A program made the translations under genes and the position numbers. The notes beneath the pieces were generated by a model that did not search any database, had not been told where the DNA came from, and saw only the letters and a program-made list of their open reading frames with translations. A stretch of 64,000 nt of DNA, taken from contig NZ_JACJSA010000004.1 in assembly GCF_014697545.1 (NCBI RefSeq), forward strand, positions 248,001-312,000, given 5' to 3'. Source of the stretch: Oscillatoria sp. FACHB-1407 (GTDB taxonomy: Bacteria; Cyanobacteriota; Cyanobacteriia; Elainellales; Elainellaceae). Of this stretch, positions 9,823-21,175 are shown one piece after another. The first letter of the stretch is position 1, and each line of letters opens with the position of its first letter.

Positions 9823-9843
9823 GGGTTTGGTGATGCCAAACCC
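9823..9843 (+). terminator. Stem-loop after the CBM20-SGNH gene
   Basis: GGGTTTGG and CCAAACCC form an 8-bp stem with a 5-nt loop, 117 bp after the stop. The following sequence is TTAAAG rather than a T-run, so it is a weak terminator candidate at best. Confidence 0.35.
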
Positions 9844-9918
9844 TTAAAGACCCTTTACACTCTGGGATATCTTTGGGGCATGAGTTAAAACGGAATTACG
9901 TTTTACAGCGTATGTCCA

Positions 9919-10491
9919 ATGCACATCACACTCCATACCGACAAAAAACTTGTCCTACAAATCTCTGAAAATCAATTCTTGGCGATCGCTCTGCAAGTTG
10001 GTGGTACATTGATTGGGGTGAGCATTTTAATGTTTAGTGCAGACTTCACCACAAACCCTGATTACAGTGCTCTATCTGCACAAAACTTGAACTCTTTTGT
10101 TAGATTCTTAGGCGTGATCCTGGCGATGATTGGTGTGTCATGTATTGGATTTGCCACAAACAATCGGCACCAATCATACACGTTTGATAAAGAAAGTGGT
10201 TTGTTAACCGTTCAAGGAAAAGGAATTGCTCGACTTTTGAGGCAGGAATATCCCCTCAGCAGTATTCGAGAGGTGATTGTTGGTCAGACGGAATCGACTC
10301 CTCCAGCGAGCGTTACAGAAAATTATTCGGTCATCTCTGTTCCGGATGAGTATTGGATTTATCTGGAGTTTGAGGATTCCTTCCCAAGGATATTTTTGCA
10401 GTATCGTAGCTCAGATCAGCAAACAGTAAATGAGTTGGCAAATGCAATTCGACAATTTTTAGGACACCCGCTTGTTAGTAGTGTGGCGTGA
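9919..10491 (+). CDS. Hypothetical two-helix membrane protein
   Basis: A 190-residue protein with two hydrophobic segments, at about residues 21-41 (FLAIALQVGGTLIGVSILMF) and 63-82. They are followed by a soluble C-terminal part rich in strands (HQSYTFDKESGLLTVQGKG, LSSIREVIV, WIYLEFEDSFPRIFLQY). This layout resembles bacterial PH-like membrane proteins of the DUF304 type, but I cannot assign a family. It is a single gene, followed by a palindrome containing TTTCGCGAAA. Confidence 0.6.
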   Translation: MHITLHTDKKLVLQISENQFLAIALQVGGTLIGVSILMFSADFTTNPDYSALSAQNLNSFVRFLGVILAMIGVSCIGFATNNRHQSYTFDKESGLLTVQGKGIARLLRQEYPLSSIREVIVGQTESTPPASVTENYSVISVPDEYWIYLEFEDSFPRIFLQYRSSDQQTVNELANAIRQFLGHPLVSSVA

Positions 10492-10522
10492 GGTGTTGCT
10501 GATTCAATTGACGAATCTTGGA

Positions 10523-10570
10523 GGGTGTTTCGCGAAACGCCCATATCAACGGTGGTAAGTTTTTAGAATC
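10523..10570. repeat. TTTCGCGAAA palindromic repeat fragment
   Basis: GGGTGTTTCGCGAAACGCCC (10523-10542) is a near-perfect palindrome. The same core lies at the centre of the 98-bp elements at 21560 and 40603. The sequence that follows (GGTGGTAAGTTTTTAGAATC) resembles that at 32617-32650. It may also act as a hairpin after the membrane-protein gene. Confidence 0.45.
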
Positions 10571-10596
10571 CTTGTGTATTCAGCGCAAACCCGCTT

Positions 10597-11088
10597 CTAG
10601 TGAGGAGCCAAGGGTTTTAGAGTAAGACTGAGTTCTCTACAAATCGGGTAGAGGAGGTAAGGGGTGTGCCGCATAGATGTCGAGTTGGGTTGCCTCTCGG
10701 TATTGGGAGTACGCCACAGCAAGATGGGAATGCTCAGGATGCCAAGGAGCATGACGACGATTGCCATTAACCAGATGACAAAGCGACTGGGGCGATAGTC
10801 ACCTCGCTCAATCTGCCAAAACGTTTGATTATATCGCCACGCGCCCAGTGCGATCGCCAGTACGCCACAGACAATTAAGCTGATGCCCAACACCTCTGAA
10901 TTTAACAGGGGGTTAGTTTGAGTAGACTGTTGTGTTAGCGATGCCTGGAGTTGACTCAAAAAGATGCCAAAGCGGGCGATCGCTAACCCTAATCCAATCA
11001 GGGCGATCGCGGTTCGTAACCAGGCTAAAAAGGTGCGCTCATTGGCTTGATGTTCGCGCTGGCGATCGATTTTAGGCGGTTTAACCAC
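10597..11088 (-). CDS. DUF202 (YidH-type) inner-membrane protein
   Basis: A 163-residue protein with the DUF202 signature ANERTFLAWLRTAIALIGLGLAIARFG at the N-terminus (about residues 15-41). It has three membrane helices, at about 24-44, 66-84 and 103-125. The last 36 residues (after LLWRTPN) are an extra tail not typical of the family. Members are small inner-membrane proteins of unknown function. It is a single gene convergent with the two-helix protein. Confidence 0.85.
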   Translation of the reverse strand: MVKPPKIDRQREHQANERTFLAWLRTAIALIGLGLAIARFGIFLSQLQASLTQQSTQTNPLLNSEVLGISLIVCGVLAIALGAWRYNQTFWQIERGDYRPSRFVIWLMAIVVMLLGILSIPILLWRTPNTERQPNSTSMRHTPYLLYPICRELSLTLKPLAPH

Positions 11089-11376
11089 AACGAATTGTCA
11101 AAACATGAAAGGACACACTATTCACAATAGAGCAATCGTTCTACAGGATGGAACGTTGCAAATTGTTATCTCCTAGGATTTAATTTTCAGGAAACCTCTG
11201 TAAAGAATAATGCAGATCCATTGCGATTTTAAGACAAGCTCTATGAAGTCTCTTATGATTGAAGTATAGATAATTTATACACTAAGACAGAGGTAAAGAT
11301 CGCTGCAATAGACTCTGACAAATAGCATGGTTTGAGCATCATTACAGTTACATTCTATAAAGCTGAGGTCACTGAT

Positions 11377-11547
11377 ATGAAAGTCTTTGAAATGATTCGT
11401 GATGCAGTTCACTACCTCTCCGAAGGAGCAACCAGAATCTTCAAACCCAGTGATGATCATTATCCAGAAACAGGTGTACAACCCTTTGAAGGCGAACCCT
11501 ATTCTCAATGGGTTGAGCTTCAAAATACCAAAAATCCGCTCAAGTAA
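11377..11547 (+). CDS. Conserved small cyanobacterial protein, unknown function
   Basis: A 56-residue protein beginning MKVFEMIRDAVHYLSEGATRIF and containing DDHYPETGVQPFEGEPYS. I choose the ATG at 11377 because GAGGT lies at the right spacing before it; the frame is open to 11332. Small acidic proteins with this DDxYPxTGVQPFxGEP core recur in cyanobacterial genomes, sometimes mislabelled as isochorismate synthase. It is followed by a good terminator at 11592. Confidence 0.6.
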   Translation: MKVFEMIRDAVHYLSEGATRIFKPSDDHYPETGVQPFEGEPYSQWVELQNTKNPLK

Positions 11548-11591
11548 ACGTTTGTTTTCTTTGTCCTGCTTAGTCGCAATAATCAACAATT

Positions 11592-11621
11592 AACGCAACA
11601 TCTTATTGGGTGTTGCGTTTT
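11592..11621 (+). terminator. Rho-independent terminator
   Basis: AACGCAACA and TGTTGCGTT form a 9-bp perfect stem around a 10-nt loop, followed by TTG. It lies 45 bp after the small gene ending at 11547. Confidence 0.75.
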
Positions 11622-11634
11622 GTCTGTGTATACC

Positions 11635-11841
11635 TCAAATGGGGTCACTAAAATTGCGATCGCCCTCAAACGAGTCTTCCACATTTTCCATCGTGTCTTC
11701 AAAGCGATCGCCCATATCATCAAAAAAGTCTGCGATCGCAGGTGTGGTAATCTCCACGATCGGATCTCCCACAATCTTGATCACTAAGCCGCTAATAATA
11801 GCAATTAACAAGACGCCGACCCAGCTTAATCGTTGGCTCAT
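11635..11841 (-). CDS. Hypothetical small single-pass membrane protein
   Basis: A 68-residue protein from the ATG at 11841 (MSQRLSWVGVLL). An N-terminal hydrophobic helix covers about residues 6-26. It is followed by a strongly acidic tail with DFFDDMGDRFEDTMENVEDSFEGD. The frame also allows a start at 11856. The amphipathic acidic heptads suggest a helical cytosolic or lumenal tail. No family is recognised. Confidence 0.5.
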   Translation of the reverse strand: MSQRLSWVGVLLIAIISGLVIKIVGDPIVEITTPAIADFFDDMGDRFEDTMENVEDSFEGDRNFSDPI

Positions 11842-11856
11842 GCAGGTCAAACTCAC

Positions 11857-12461
11857 TCCACAGACATAGATTTTAACCCTTCCTCAAGTCAAAATTCTCA
11901 AATTTCCTGGTTAAGATAGGCTTTGGGTAGAGACAGTCGATCGAGGGAAGTAACGGTGCCTGCAATGTGGGCTAAAACAGAAAGTTGCCCAAAAGTTTGC
12001 ATATTTCCCGAAAGACCAACCGATAGAACTTTAAGCCCCCACAGTTCCAAAGGGGTGAGGTGGTTAGAACAGCCCCCGCTAGCTGGCTCGCTACTTTGGA
12101 ACTGTCCCCCTCGTGGGGTGATCAAAGCTCGCTCGTTCCAATTCCCTTCTAAAGGAATAGCGATCGCCCAAATTTTTGTAACTACCAATAGACTTGCGAT
12201 TTGATCATCTCTCTTTGGATAGAGCGCATTCGTCCCTCTTCCTGCTGATAATGGTTGCTGATTAAGTAAGTTGGAGGGTTTAGACTCTTGAGGGCTGCAA
12301 TTTCGCACTAGGCATACTGAATGCTTGATCGCGAAAGCCTTTCAGAGAGTTTTAGACAACTTATCTTTAGCAAGTTAGCAAGATTGCTGAGTGTGGTGAC
12401 TCTCAGCCAATTTTCGTCAGTTGCCATTTTGAGTCAGCTTAGGAACCAGGTAAGAACGAGT
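11857..12461. other. Intergenic region before the poly-HAMP kinase
   Basis: I see no convincing gene here. Frames of 93-136 codons exist on both strands, but their products have no family look. The main structure is a 12-bp inverted repeat, ACAGTTCCAAAG at 12041-12052 and CTTTGGAACTGT at 12094-12105, able to form a long stem-loop. The frame of the kinase is open back to 12321. Confidence 0.5.
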
Positions 12462-15400
12462 ATGCCAGCCTCAACCCCCACTCCCGCGACCGACAACAGT
12501 GCTCTTGATCTCAAACAACTCTTAAAAGTCTTAACAGAGGTTAAAAAAGGTAATTTTGCAGCCCGGATGCCGATTGACCAGACAGGCATCGCTGGAAAAA
12601 TTGCTGACGTGCTCAACGACGTCATTGAGATGAATGAGCGGCTGAGTAACGAACTGGAACGCATCAGCAGTGTCGTTGGTAAGGAGGGGAAAATTTATGA
12701 GCGGGCTTCACTGGGTAGTCAAAAGGGTTCCTGGACGACCTGCGTGGAGTCAGTCAACAATCTGATTACTGACCTGGTGCAACCGACCGAAGAGACGGCA
12801 CGAGTAATTCGGGCGGTGGCAAATGGTGACCTGACCCAGACGATCGCCACGGATATTGAAGGGCGACCGCTGCGAGGCGAGTTCTTGCAAACGGCGCAGA
12901 TTGTCAACACGATGGTGGATCAGCTCAACTCCTTTGCCTCTGAGGTGACACGGGTGGCACGAGAGGTGGGAACTGAAGGAAAGCTGGGGGTACAGGCGGA
13001 AGTCCGGGGTGTGGCTGGAACCTGGAAAGACCTGACCGACTCCGTGAACCTGATGGCGGGCAACCTGACCGCCCAGGTACGGAACATCGCCGAAGTGACG
13101 ACAGCGGTGGCGAATGGTGACCTCTCCAAGAAGATTACGGTAGAGGTAAAAGGCGAGATTCTGGAACTGAAGAACACCATCAACATCATGGTGGATCAGC
13201 TTAACTCCTTTGCCTCGGAGGTGACGCGGGTGGCACGAGAGGTGGGAACGGAAGGAAAACTGGGGGTACAAGCCGAGGTACGTGGGGTTGCTGGAACCTG
13301 GAAGGACTTGACCGACTCCGTGAACCTGATGGCGGGTAACCTGACCGGGCAGGTGCGGAACATTGCGGAAGTGGCAACGGCGATCGCCAACGGTGATCTC
13401 TCCAAGAAAATCACGGTAGACGTTAAGGGCGAGATTCTGGAACTGAAGAACACCATCAACATCATGGTGGATCAGCTCAACTCCTTTGCCTCTGAGGTGA
13501 CGCGGGTGGCGCGGGAAGTAGGCTCCGAAGGAAAGCTGGGGGGACAGGCGCAGGTGCGAGGTGTTGCCGGAACCTGGAAAGACTTGACGGACTCGGTGAA
13601 CTTCATGGCGGGTTCCTTAACGGCGCAAGTGCGGAACATCGCCGAAGTGACAACGGCGGTGGCGAATGGTGACCTCTCCAAAAAGATTACGGTAGACGTT
13701 AAGGGCGAAATTCTGGAACTGAAGAACACCATCAACATCATGGTGGATCAGCTCAACTCCTTTGCCTCTGAGGTGACACGGGTGGCACGGGAAGTGGGAA
13801 CCGAAGGAAAACTCGGTGTGCAGGCGCAAGTACCGGGGGTTGCCGGAACCTGGAAAGACTTGACCGACAACGTGAACCTGATGGCGGGTAACCTGACCGG
13901 GCAGGTGCGGAACATCGCCGAAGTGACGACGGCGGTGGCAAACGGTGACCTCTCCAAGAAGATTACGGTAGACGTTAAGGGCGAGATTCTGGAACTGAAG
14001 AACACCATCAACATCATGGTGGATCAGCTCAACTCCTTTGCCTCGGAGGTAACGCGGGTCGCTCGTGAAGTAGGTGCCGAAGGAAAACTGGGTGGACAGG
14101 CGCAGGTGCCAGGGGTTGCGGGAACCTGGAAAGACCTGACCGACTCGGTGAACTTCATGGCGGGTTCCTTAACCGCGCAAGTGCGGAACATCGCCGAAGT
14201 AACAACGGCGGTGGCAAACGGCGACCTCTCCAAGAAAATCACGGTAGACGTTAAGGGCGAGATTCTCGAACTGAAGAACACCATCAACATCATGGTGGAT
14301 CAGTTGAACTCCTTTGCCTCGGAGGTAACGCGGGTTGCACGAGAGGTGGGAACGGAAGGAAAACTGGGGGTACAGGCGGAGGTACGTGGCGTTGCCGGAA
14401 CCTGGAAAGACCTCACCGACTCCGTGAACTCGATGGCGGGTAACCTGACGGGGCAGGTGCGGAACATTGCCGAAGTAACAACGGCGGTGGCAAATGGTGA
14501 CCTCTCCAAGAAGATTACAGTAGACGTTAAAGGCGAAATTCTGGAGCTAAAGAACACGATCAATACGATGGTGGATCAGCTCAGTTCCTTTGCCTCGGAG
14601 GTAACGCGGGTTGCTCGCGAAGTAGGAACCGAAGGGAAGTTAGGCGTACAGGCGGAGGTACGCGGCGTTGCCGGAACCTGGAAAGACCTCACCGACAACG
14701 TAAACTCAATGGCAGGCAACCTGACTGCCCAGGTCCGGAACATTGCCGAAGTCTCCACGGCGATCGCCAACGGTGACCTCTCCAAGAAAATTACCGTGCA
14801 GGTCAAGGGCGAAATTCTGGAACTGAAAAACACGATCAACACGATGGTGGATCAGCTCAGTGCCTTCGCCTCGGAGGTAACGCGGGTGGCGCGGGAAGTA
14901 GGCTCGGAAGGAAAACTGGGGGTACAGGCCGATGTCCGGGGGGTTGCCGGAACCTGGAAAGACCTCACCGACTCCGTGAACTTCATGGCAGGCTCTCTAA
15001 CCGCCCAGGTACGGAACATCGCGGCGGTGACAACGGCGGTGGCAAACGGCGACCTCTCCAAGAAGATTACGGTAGACGTAAAAGGCGAGATCTTGGAGCT
15101 AAAAAACACGATCAATACGATGGTGGATCAGCTCAACTCCTTTGCCTCGGAGGTAACGCGGGTTGCACGAGAGGTGGGAACGGAAGGAAAACTGGGGGTA
15201 CAGGCGGAGGTGCGCGGCGTTGCCGGAACCTGGAAAGACTTGACCGACTCGGTGAACTCGATGGCAGGCTCCCTTACCGCTCAGGTACGAAACATCGCGG
15301 AAGTAACAACGGCGGTGGCAAACGGCGACCTCTCCAAGAAGATTACGGTAGACGTAAAGGGCGAGATTCTGGAACTGAAAAACACGATCAACACGATGGT

Positions 15401-18400
15401 GGATCAGCTCAGTGCCTTTGCCTCAGAGGTGACGCGGGTGGCGCGGGAGGTAGGAACGGAAGGAAAACTGGGAGCGCAGGCATACGTCCGGGGGGTTGCG
15501 GGCATCTGGAAAGACCTCACCGACAACGTGAACTCGATGGCGGGTAATTTGACCGCCCAGGTGCGGAACATCGCCGAAGTCACAAAGGCGGTGGCAAACG
15601 GCGACCTCTCGAAGCAAATTACGGTAGAGGTCAAAGGTGAGATTCTCGAACTGAAAAACACCATCAACATCATGGTGGATCAGCTCAACTCCTTTGCCTC
15701 GGAGGTAACGCGGGTGGCGCGGGAAGTGGGAACGGAGGGAATTCTCGGTGGGCAAGCCAACGTAAAAGGGGTTGCCGGAACCTGGAAAGACCTGACGGAC
15801 TCGGTGAACTCGATGGCGGGTAACTTAACCGCCCAGGTACGAGGCATCGCCAAAGTTGTGACCGCTGTGGCGAACGGCGACCTGAAACGCAAGTTGATGT
15901 TAGAAGCGAAGGGCGAAATCGAAACCCTGGCGGAAACCATTAACGAGATGATCGACACGCTGGCAACCTTTGCCGACCAGGTAACGACGGTTGCTCGTGA
16001 GGTAGGGATCGAAGGAAAACTGGGAGGTCAGGCGAAAGTACCGGGTGCATCGGGAACCTGGCGCGACTTGACCGACAACGTAAACGAACTGGCGGCAACA
16101 CTCACAACCCAGCTCCGAACCATTGCTGAAGTGGCAACAGCGGTGACGAAGGGCGACCTGACGCGATCGATTTCCGTCGAAGCCCAGGGTGAGGTGGCTG
16201 TCCTGAAGGACAACATCAACCAGATGATCGCCAACCTGCGCGAAACCACTCAAAAGAACACCGAGCAGGACTGGCTCAAAACCAACCTGGCGAAATTTAC
16301 CCGCATGCTGCAAGGTCAGCGCGACCTGGAAACTGTATCCAAGCTCATTTTGTCGGAACTGGCTCCACTGGTTTCAGCGCAACATGGGGTGTTTTACCTC
16401 ATGGAAGCCAGCGAGATGCAACCGTCCTACCTCAAACTGCTCAGCACTTACGCTTATCGCGAGCGCAAGCATCTGGCAAATCGCTTCCATCTGGGCGAAG
16501 GGTTGGTGGGTCAGTGTGCTCTGGAAAAAGAGCGAATTCTGTTATCCGAAGTGCCTCACGATTACGTCAAGATCAGTTCTGGTTTAGGCGAAGCGACTCC
16601 ACTCAATGTGGTCGTCCTGCCAGTGTTGTTTGAGGGACAAGTGACGGCTGTCATCGAACTGGCATCCTTCCGCCGCTTTAGCGAAATTCACCTGACCTTC
16701 TTTGATCAGTTGACGGAAAGTATCGCGATCGTCTTGAACACGATCGCCGCCAGTATGAGAACGGAGGAACTGCTGAAGCAATCCCAATCTCTGGCAGAAG
16801 AACTGCAAACTCAGCAGAAAGAGTTGACGGAAACCAACAAGCGACTAGAGCAACAAGCCCAGTCCTTGAAGGCATCCGAAGAACTGCTCAAAAACCAGCA
16901 GGAACAGTTGCAACAGACCAACGAAGAGTTGGAAGAAAAAGCCGAACTGCTGGCACTGCAAAACCGCGAAGTGGAGCGCAAGAACCGGGAGATCGAACAA
17001 GCCAAGCGATCGCTCGAAGAAAAAGCAGAGCAACTCTCGCTCACCTCAAAATACAAGTCCGAGTTCCTGGCGAATATGTCGCATGAGTTGCGAACGCCAC
17101 TCAACAGCTTGCTCATTCTGGCGCGGCTATTATCAGACAACACGGACAATAACTTGACCGATAAGCAAGTCGAGTATGCCCGCACCATCTATTCCTCTGG
17201 AAACGACCTCCTGGGGCTGATCAACGACATTCTCGATCTGGCGAAAATCGAGTCTGGAACGATGTCCGTGCAAATCGATCAGACACTCTTTGGAACGTTG
17301 CGCCAACACATGGAGCGCACATTCCAGCAAGTTGCTCAAGATCGCAAACTGGACTTTGTTGTGCAGTTGGATGAGAGTTTGCCGCGTGCGATCTACACCG
17401 ATTCAAAACGACTGCAACAAGTGCTCAAAAACTTGTTAGCCAATGCTTTCAAATTTACAGAACAGGGACATGTGCGATTGGATATTACCTCGGCTACGAC
17501 AGGATGGAGCCCTGAAAATGACACGCTCAATCAAGCCGGAACGGTCATCTCCTTTGCCGTCACGGATACTGGAATTGGCATTCCAGCGGATAAACAGAAG
17601 ATTATTTTTGAGGCATTCCAACAAGCGGATGGCACGACCTCCCGTAAGTATGGGGGCACTGGGTTGGGATTATCCATCAGTCGCGAGATCGCTCGCCTGT
17701 TAGGTGGTGAAATTACCTTACTCAGTGAGCCTGGAAAAGGCAGCACATTTACCCTCTATCTGCCGCTGGCATACGTGCCCCCTGTGAGTGACGGGGATGG
17801 CTCAGAGTCTCATACTGCAAGGGAGCGTAGCTATCGAGATAACGGTGAGATGGACTTGTTTTTGCCCTCCTCCCATTCCCTTTCATTGCCGCAGTCGTTG
17901 ATGACTTCATCGGAGGTGGAGGACGATCGCGAGTCCATTCAACCGGGCGATCGCACCCTGTTGATCATCGAAGATGATGTTCCCTTTGCTCGTCTGCTGC
18001 TCGACATGGCGCGTCAGCAGGGATTCAAAGGATTGGTCGCCCTTCGCAGTGATGTTGGGTTAGCCCTGGCGCAGGAATACAAACCCACCGCCATTACCCT
18101 CGACCTTCGCCTGCCCATTATGGACGGGTGGACGGTGCTCGATCGCCTCAAGCACAACCCTGAGACGCGACACATCCCCGTTCACATCATGTCGGTTGAT
18201 GAGGGACGGCAACGGAGTTTGCATCAAGGGGCGATCGCTTACCTGCAAAAACCGATTGATGTGGAAGCTTTGTCCAGGGCTTTGGGCGATATCAAGCAAT
18301 ACGCTGAACGGGCTGTCAAAAACCTCCTAGTGGTTGAGGATGACACTCTGCAACGGCAGAGCATTGTTAATCTGATTGGCAACAGCGATGTCAGCACTAC

Positions 18401-19121
18401 CACTGTCAGCACGGGTGAAGCCGCACTAGAGCACCTGCAAACTGGAAACTTTGATTGCCTGGTGCTAGATATGGTGCTGCCGGATATGTCGGGTGTGGAG
18501 CTAATTCAACGGATTCAACAAGACCCTGAGTTGCGCCAGATTCCGGTGATTGTCTACACCGGGCAAGACCTGACGGCTCAGCAGGAATCAGACTTGCGGC
18601 GCGTTGCGACCTCCCTGGTGGTGAGGAGTGCGCGATCGCCCGAACACCTGCTCGACGAAACCTCGCTGTTTCTACATCGGGTTCAAGCCAATTTACCGAT
18701 GGCTCAACAGTCTATGTTAGAGCGATTGCGTCAGCATGATCCTGTTTTGGCGGGTAAAAAGATCCTGATTGTCGATGATGATGTGCGGAATATTTTTGCC
18801 CTCACCAGTTTGTTAGAGCGTTATCAAATGGAGGTGCTCTACGCCGAAAATGGACGCGATGGTATTAACCTGTTGCAGACTATGCCTGACATTGACATTG
18901 TTCTAATGGATGTGATGATGCCAGAAATGGACGGCTACGAAACGATGTACGCCATTCGGCAGATTAACCAGTTTCAATCCCTGCCTATGATTGCTCTAAC
19001 AGCCAAAGCGATGAAGGGCGATCGCGAGAAGTGTATTGATGCCGGAGCATCTGACTACATCACTAAACCTGTGGATCAAGAGCAATTATTGTCACTGCTA
19101 CGAGTGTGGCTATATCGATAG
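12462..19121 (+). CDS. Giant poly-HAMP hybrid histidine kinase with GAF, HisKA, HATPase and three receiver domains
   Basis: A protein of 2219 residues from the ATG at 12462 (2266 if the ATG at 12321 is used). There is no clear membrane helix, so it is probably cytosolic like fungal Nik1/Os-1 group III kinases. Order: N-terminal HAMP-like parts (about 10-150); twelve 92-residue HAMP-plus-linker units (about 151-1254), units 1-11 nearly identical; a GAF domain (about 1275-1440); a long coiled coil; HisKA with the phospho-His in [10 protein letters not shown] at about 1541; HATPase_c ([31 protein letters not shown]); then receivers with phospho-Asp at about 1881, 2003 and 2150. The last receiver ends the protein. 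The next kinase gene starts 12 bp downstream, so the two are probably co-transcribed. The signal sensed is unknown. Poly-HAMP kinases are linked to osmotic and other stress sensing in fungi. Confidence 0.9.
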   Translation: MPASTPTPATDNSALDLKQLLKVLTEVKKGNFAARMPIDQTGIAGKIADVLNDVIEMNERLSNELERISSVVGKEGKIYERASLGSQKGSWTTCVESVNNLITDLVQPTEETARVIRAVANGDLTQTIATDIEGRPLRGEFLQTAQIVNTMVDQLNSFASEVTRVAREVGTEGKLGVQAEVRGVAGTWKDLTDSVNLMAGNLTAQVRNIAEVTTAVANGDLSKKITVEVKGEILELKNTINIMVDQLNSFASEVTRVAREVGTEGKLGVQAEVRGVAGTWKDLTDSVNLMAGNLTGQVRNIAEVATAIANGDLSKKITVDVKGEILELKNTINIMVDQLNSFASEVTRVAREVGSEGKLGGQAQVRGVAGTWKDLTDSVNFMAGSLTAQVRNIAEVTTAVANGDLSKKITVDVKGEILELKNTINIMVDQLNSFASEVTRVAREVGTEGKLGVQAQVPGVAGTWKDLTDNVNLMAGNLTGQVRNIAEVTTAVANGDLSKKITVDVKGEILELKNTINIMVDQLNSFASEVTRVAREVGAEGKLGGQAQVPGVAGTWKDLTDSVNFMAGSLTAQVRNIAEVTTAVANGDLSKKITVDVKGEILELKNTINIMVDQLNSFASEVTRVAREVGTEGKLGVQAEVRGVAGTWKDLTDSVNSMAGNLTGQVRNIAEVTTAVANGDLSKKITVDVKGEILELKNTINTMVDQLSSFASEVTRVAREVGTEGKLGVQAEVRGVAGTWKDLTDNVNSMAGNLTAQVRNIAEVSTAIANGDLSKKITVQVKGEILELKNTINTMVDQLSAFASEVTRVAREVGSEGKLGVQADVRGVAGTWKDLTDSVNFMAGSLTAQVRNIAAVTTAVANGDLSKKITVDVKGEILELKNTINTMVDQLNSFASEVTRVAREVGTEGKLGVQAEVRGVAGTWKDLTDSVNSMAGSLTAQVRNIAEVTTAVANGDLSKKITVDVKGEILELKNTINTMVDQLSAFASEVTRVAREVGTEGKLGAQAYVRGVAGIWKDLTDNVNSMAGNLTAQVRNIAEVTKAVANGDLSKQITVEVKGEILELKNTINIMVDQLNSFASEVTRVAREVGTEGILGGQANVKGVAGTWKDLTDSVNSMAGNLTAQVRGIAKVVTAVANGDLKRKLMLEAKGEIETLAETINEMIDTLATFADQVTTVAREVGIEGKLGGQAKVPGASGTWRDLTDNVNELAATLTTQLRTIAEVATAVTKGDLTRSISVEAQGEVAVLKDNINQMIANLRETTQKNTEQDWLKTNLAKFTRMLQGQRDLETVSKLILSELAPLVSAQHGVFYLMEASEMQPSYLKLLSTYAYRERKHLANRFHLGEGLVGQCALEKERILLSEVPHDYVKISSGLGEATPLNVVVLPVLFEGQVTAVIELASFRRFSEIHLTFFDQLTESIAIVLNTIAASMRTEELLKQSQSLAEELQTQQKELTETNKRLEQQAQSLKASEELLKNQQEQLQQTNEELEEKAELLALQNREVERKNREIEQAKRSLEEKAEQLSLTSKYKSEFLANMSHELRTPLNSLLILARLLSDNTDNNLTDKQVEYARTIYSSGNDLLGLINDILDLAKIESGTMSVQIDQTLFGTLRQHMERTFQQVAQDRKLDFVVQLDESLPRAIYTDSKRLQQVLKNLLANAFKFTEQGHVRLDITSATTGWSPENDTLNQAGTVISFAVTDTGIGIPADKQKIIFEAFQQADGTTSRKYGGTGLGLSISREIARLLGGEITLLSEPGKGSTFTLYLPLAYVPPVSDGDGSESHTARERSYRDNGEMDLFLPSSHSLSLPQSLMTSSEVEDDRESIQPGDRTLLIIEDDVPFARLLLDMARQQGFKGLVALRSDVGLALAQEYKPTAITLDLRLPIMDGWTVLDRLKHNPETRHIPVHIMSVDEGRQRSLHQGAIAYLQKPIDVEALSRALGDIKQYAERAVKNLLVVEDDTLQRQSIVNLIGNSDVSTTTVSTGEAALEHLQTGNFDCLVLDMVLPDMSGVELIQRIQQDPELRQIPVIVYTGQDLTAQQESDLRRVATSLVVRSARSPEHLLDETSLFLHRVQANLPMAQQSMLERLRQHDPVLAGKKILIVDDDVRNIFALTSLLERYQMEVLYAENGRDGINLLQTMPDIDIVLMDVMMPEMDGYETMYAIRQINQFQSLPMIALTAKAMKGDREKCIDAGASDYITKPVDQEQLLSLLRVWLYR
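12912..16223 (+). repeat. 276-bp tandem repeat encoding HAMP units (12 copies)
   Basis: Twelve in-frame units of exactly 276 bp, each starting at the codon for the Met of M(V/I)DxL, at 12912 plus multiples of 276. Units 1-11 share most bases, including long invariant stretches around the AGGxxNIxxxVDQL and TWKDLTD codons. Unit 12 (15948-16223) has diverged. The strict period produces a ladder of false antisense frames of about 89 codons. Such an array can change copy number by recombination and can collapse in short-read assembly. Confidence 0.95.
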
Positions 19122-19133
19122 GAACTCGCGTAT

Positions 19134-20978
19134 ATGCCATCAGACGTTAACGTTAACATTTTGCTAGTCGATGACCATCCCGAAAACTTGGTGGCTTTAG
19201 AGGCCATCTTGAACGGGTTAGGTAATCTGGTCATGGCGCATTCAGGGTCAGAGGCACTCAAATATCTGTTAAATCAGGAATTTGCCGTCATTTTATTGGA
19301 TGTGCAAATGCCCGGAATCGACGGATTTGAGACGGCTTCCCTGATTCGCCAACGACAGCGATCGAGCCATACTCCCATTATTTTCCTGACTGCCTTTAGC
19401 ACCAGCGACATCATGATGTTTAAGGGCTATTCGTTGGGTGCAGTTGACTACCTGTTGAAACCGATCGACCCGGTGGTGCTGACCTCTAAAGTGTCTGTTT
19501 TTGTGGATCTCTACAAGAAAAATGCTGAGATTCAGTGGCAGGCAGACCGAATGGCAGCGATGAATCTGGAGTTGCAACAGAGCGAAGAACGGTTTCGTCG
19601 CCTCAGTGCTTGCTCTCCTGTAGGCATCTTTTTAGCTGATCTGGAACGGGGTTGCTTCTACACAAATCCGCGCTGCCAAAGCATCTGTGGGTTCACATTT
19701 GAGGAGAGTTTGGGTGACGGATGGATTGATTTTATCTATCCCGACGATCGCGATCGCGCTGTTCGCAAGTGGTTCAACTACATCCGTGCCAACGCTCACA
19801 CTGAGTTTTTGGATGAATATCGCTATCAAAACAAAGATGGCACTATTCGTTGGACAACTATGCGAGCATCCCCTATGTTTTCCGATAACGGTGCTTTGAT
19901 GGGGCATGTCGGCACGATCGAAGACATCACCGAGCGCAAACAAGCAGAAGCTACGCGGGCGCAGATGATTCAGGAGCAAGCAGCCCGTCAGGAGGCAGAA
20001 CGCGCCAATCGCATGAAAGACGAGTTCTTAGCCGTGTTGTCTCACGAGTTGCGAACTCCCTTAAATGCCATTTTGGGGTGGTCAAAGTTGTTGTTAACCC
20101 GCGATCTAGATCCCGGCATGATGGAGCGTGCGCTGGACACCATCGAGCGCAATGCCAAATCTCAAGCCAAGTTAGTAGAGGACATTCTAGATGTCTCGCT
20201 GATTGTGCAGGGCAAATTGCGGCTTAACCCCTGTCAGATTAGCCTTGTCACCTTGGTTGAAAGCACGTTAGAAACTTTTCAGCCGATCGCCCTGGAGAAG
20301 CAGATTCAACTGGAGTTGATTCTCCCTGAAGGCATCACGTCAGAGTTGGCTCATACCAACCCTGACGCTGTCTCGGCGATGAGGGTGTATGGCGACCCAG
20401 AACGCTTGCGACAAGTCATTCGTAATCTGCTCACAAACGCTATCAAATTTACCCCAGAGGAGGGGTTAGTTGAGGTTAAATTGTCGGTTGTTGAGAGGGA
20501 TGGTCAACCGTCAATGGTCAATGGTCAACCGTCAATGGTCAATGGTCAACCGTCAATGGTCAATGGTCAATCGTCAGTCGCTCAAATTCAAGTGAGGGAC
20601 ACAGGCATTGGTATTGCTCCTGACTTCTTGCCCTATGTGTTCGATCGCTTTCGTCAAGCCGATAGCACGACAACCCGCTCCTACAGTGGGTTAGGGCTGG
20701 GGTTGGCGATCGTCGATCACATTGTCAAATTGCATAACGGCGACATTCGGGTAGAGAGTGAAGGTACGGGCAAAGGAGCGACATTCACAGTGACGTTGCC
20801 TCTGGCTCAGTCAAGCGCAACCCCTTGTGAGGGATTTGACAAGCAGATGGAGAACCAACAGGTTGAGCAGCAACTCATCATGGAAAATCAGCTTCACAGC
20901 GTCAAGTCTCAACACCTTGAGGTAGTTAATCAGGATGCGTGTGTCGAGGAGCAAACCGAGTTAAGTAGCTGGGCTTGA
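19134..20978 (+). CDS. Hybrid histidine kinase: receiver, PAS, HisKA, HATPase
   Basis: A 614-residue cytosolic kinase. An N-terminal receiver domain ([11 protein letters not shown], phospho-Asp in ILLDVQMPG, Lys in LLKPID) is followed by a PAS/PAC domain ([17 protein letters not shown] to [10 protein letters not shown]). Then come HisKA with phospho-His in [15 protein letters not shown] and HATPase_c ([33 protein letters not shown]). Between the N box and the G1 box, 11 heptanucleotides (20502-20578) are inserted and add residues of the pattern QPSMVNG three times. The tail after the ATPase domain is Gln-rich and unconserved-looking. It follows the poly-HAMP kinase by 12 bp; its receiver may accept phosphate from that kinase. 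Confidence 0.9.
   Translation: MPSDVNVNILLVDDHPENLVALEAILNGLGNLVMAHSGSEALKYLLNQEFAVILLDVQMPGIDGFETASLIRQRQRSSHTPIIFLTAFSTSDIMMFKGYSLGAVDYLLKPIDPVVLTSKVSVFVDLYKKNAEIQWQADRMAAMNLELQQSEERFRRLSACSPVGIFLADLERGCFYTNPRCQSICGFTFEESLGDGWIDFIYPDDRDRAVRKWFNYIRANAHTEFLDEYRYQNKDGTIRWTTMRASPMFSDNGALMGHVGTIEDITERKQAEATRAQMIQEQAARQEAERANRMKDEFLAVLSHELRTPLNAILGWSKLLLTRDLDPGMMERALDTIERNAKSQAKLVEDILDVSLIVQGKLRLNPCQISLVTLVESTLETFQPIALEKQIQLELILPEGITSELAHTNPDAVSAMRVYGDPERLRQVIRNLLTNAIKFTPEEGLVEVKLSVVERDGQPSMVNGQPSMVNGQPSMVNGQSSVAQIQVRDTGIGIAPDFLPYVFDRFRQADSTTTRSYSGLGLGLAIVDHIVKLHNGDIRVESEGTGKGATFTVTLPLAQSSATPCEGFDKQMENQQVEQQLIMENQLHSVKSQHLEVVNQDACVEEQTELSSWA
20502..20578 (+). repeat. STRR heptanucleotide array inside the kinase gene
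   Basis: Eleven heptamers of the type (G/C)GTCAA(C/T), arranged as a 21-bp superunit (GGTCAAC CGTCAAT GGTCAAT) three times plus two more. Because 21 is a multiple of three, the reading frame is kept. The same heptamer family makes up the intergenic array at 40441-40594. Confidence 0.9.
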
Positions 20979-21106
20979 TTAACGTCAATCTAGGACAGTT
21001 GAGATGACTCGTTTCCAAGCTCTTGCCTGGAAATGGAGTGACAAAGGCTCTGCCTCCTGGAGCAACGGTTGCAGGTAGAGCTTTTAGTGCATTCCTGGCC
21101 ATGGCG

Positions 21107-21175
21107 ACTGTCGAGACAGTTGAGACAGGGTGGAACCCCTGCACCCCGTTCTAACCAACCCTGCGGTTGTTATAT
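21107..21175. repeat. Palindromic repeat element, copy 1
   Basis: It begins with the perfect palindrome ACTGTCGAGACAGT (21107-21120), then continues through CCCCTGCACCCCG, CTAACCAACCC and CGGTTGTTATA. The same order of blocks occurs at 32728-32826, and the palindrome alone recurs at 45510-45523. Confidence 0.6.

Noticed and set aside
11898-12308. A 136-codon minus-strand frame before the poly-HAMP kinase.
   Set aside because: The product has no recognisable features, and it spans the 12041-12105 inverted repeat. It is more likely chance.
12920-15958. A ladder of antisense open frames of about 87-92 codons every 276 bp, looking like a repeated small protein family.
   Set aside because: They are the complementary strand of the HAMP repeats. 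Their spacing equals the repeat unit, and the sense frame has clear HAMP domains and a full kinase behind it.
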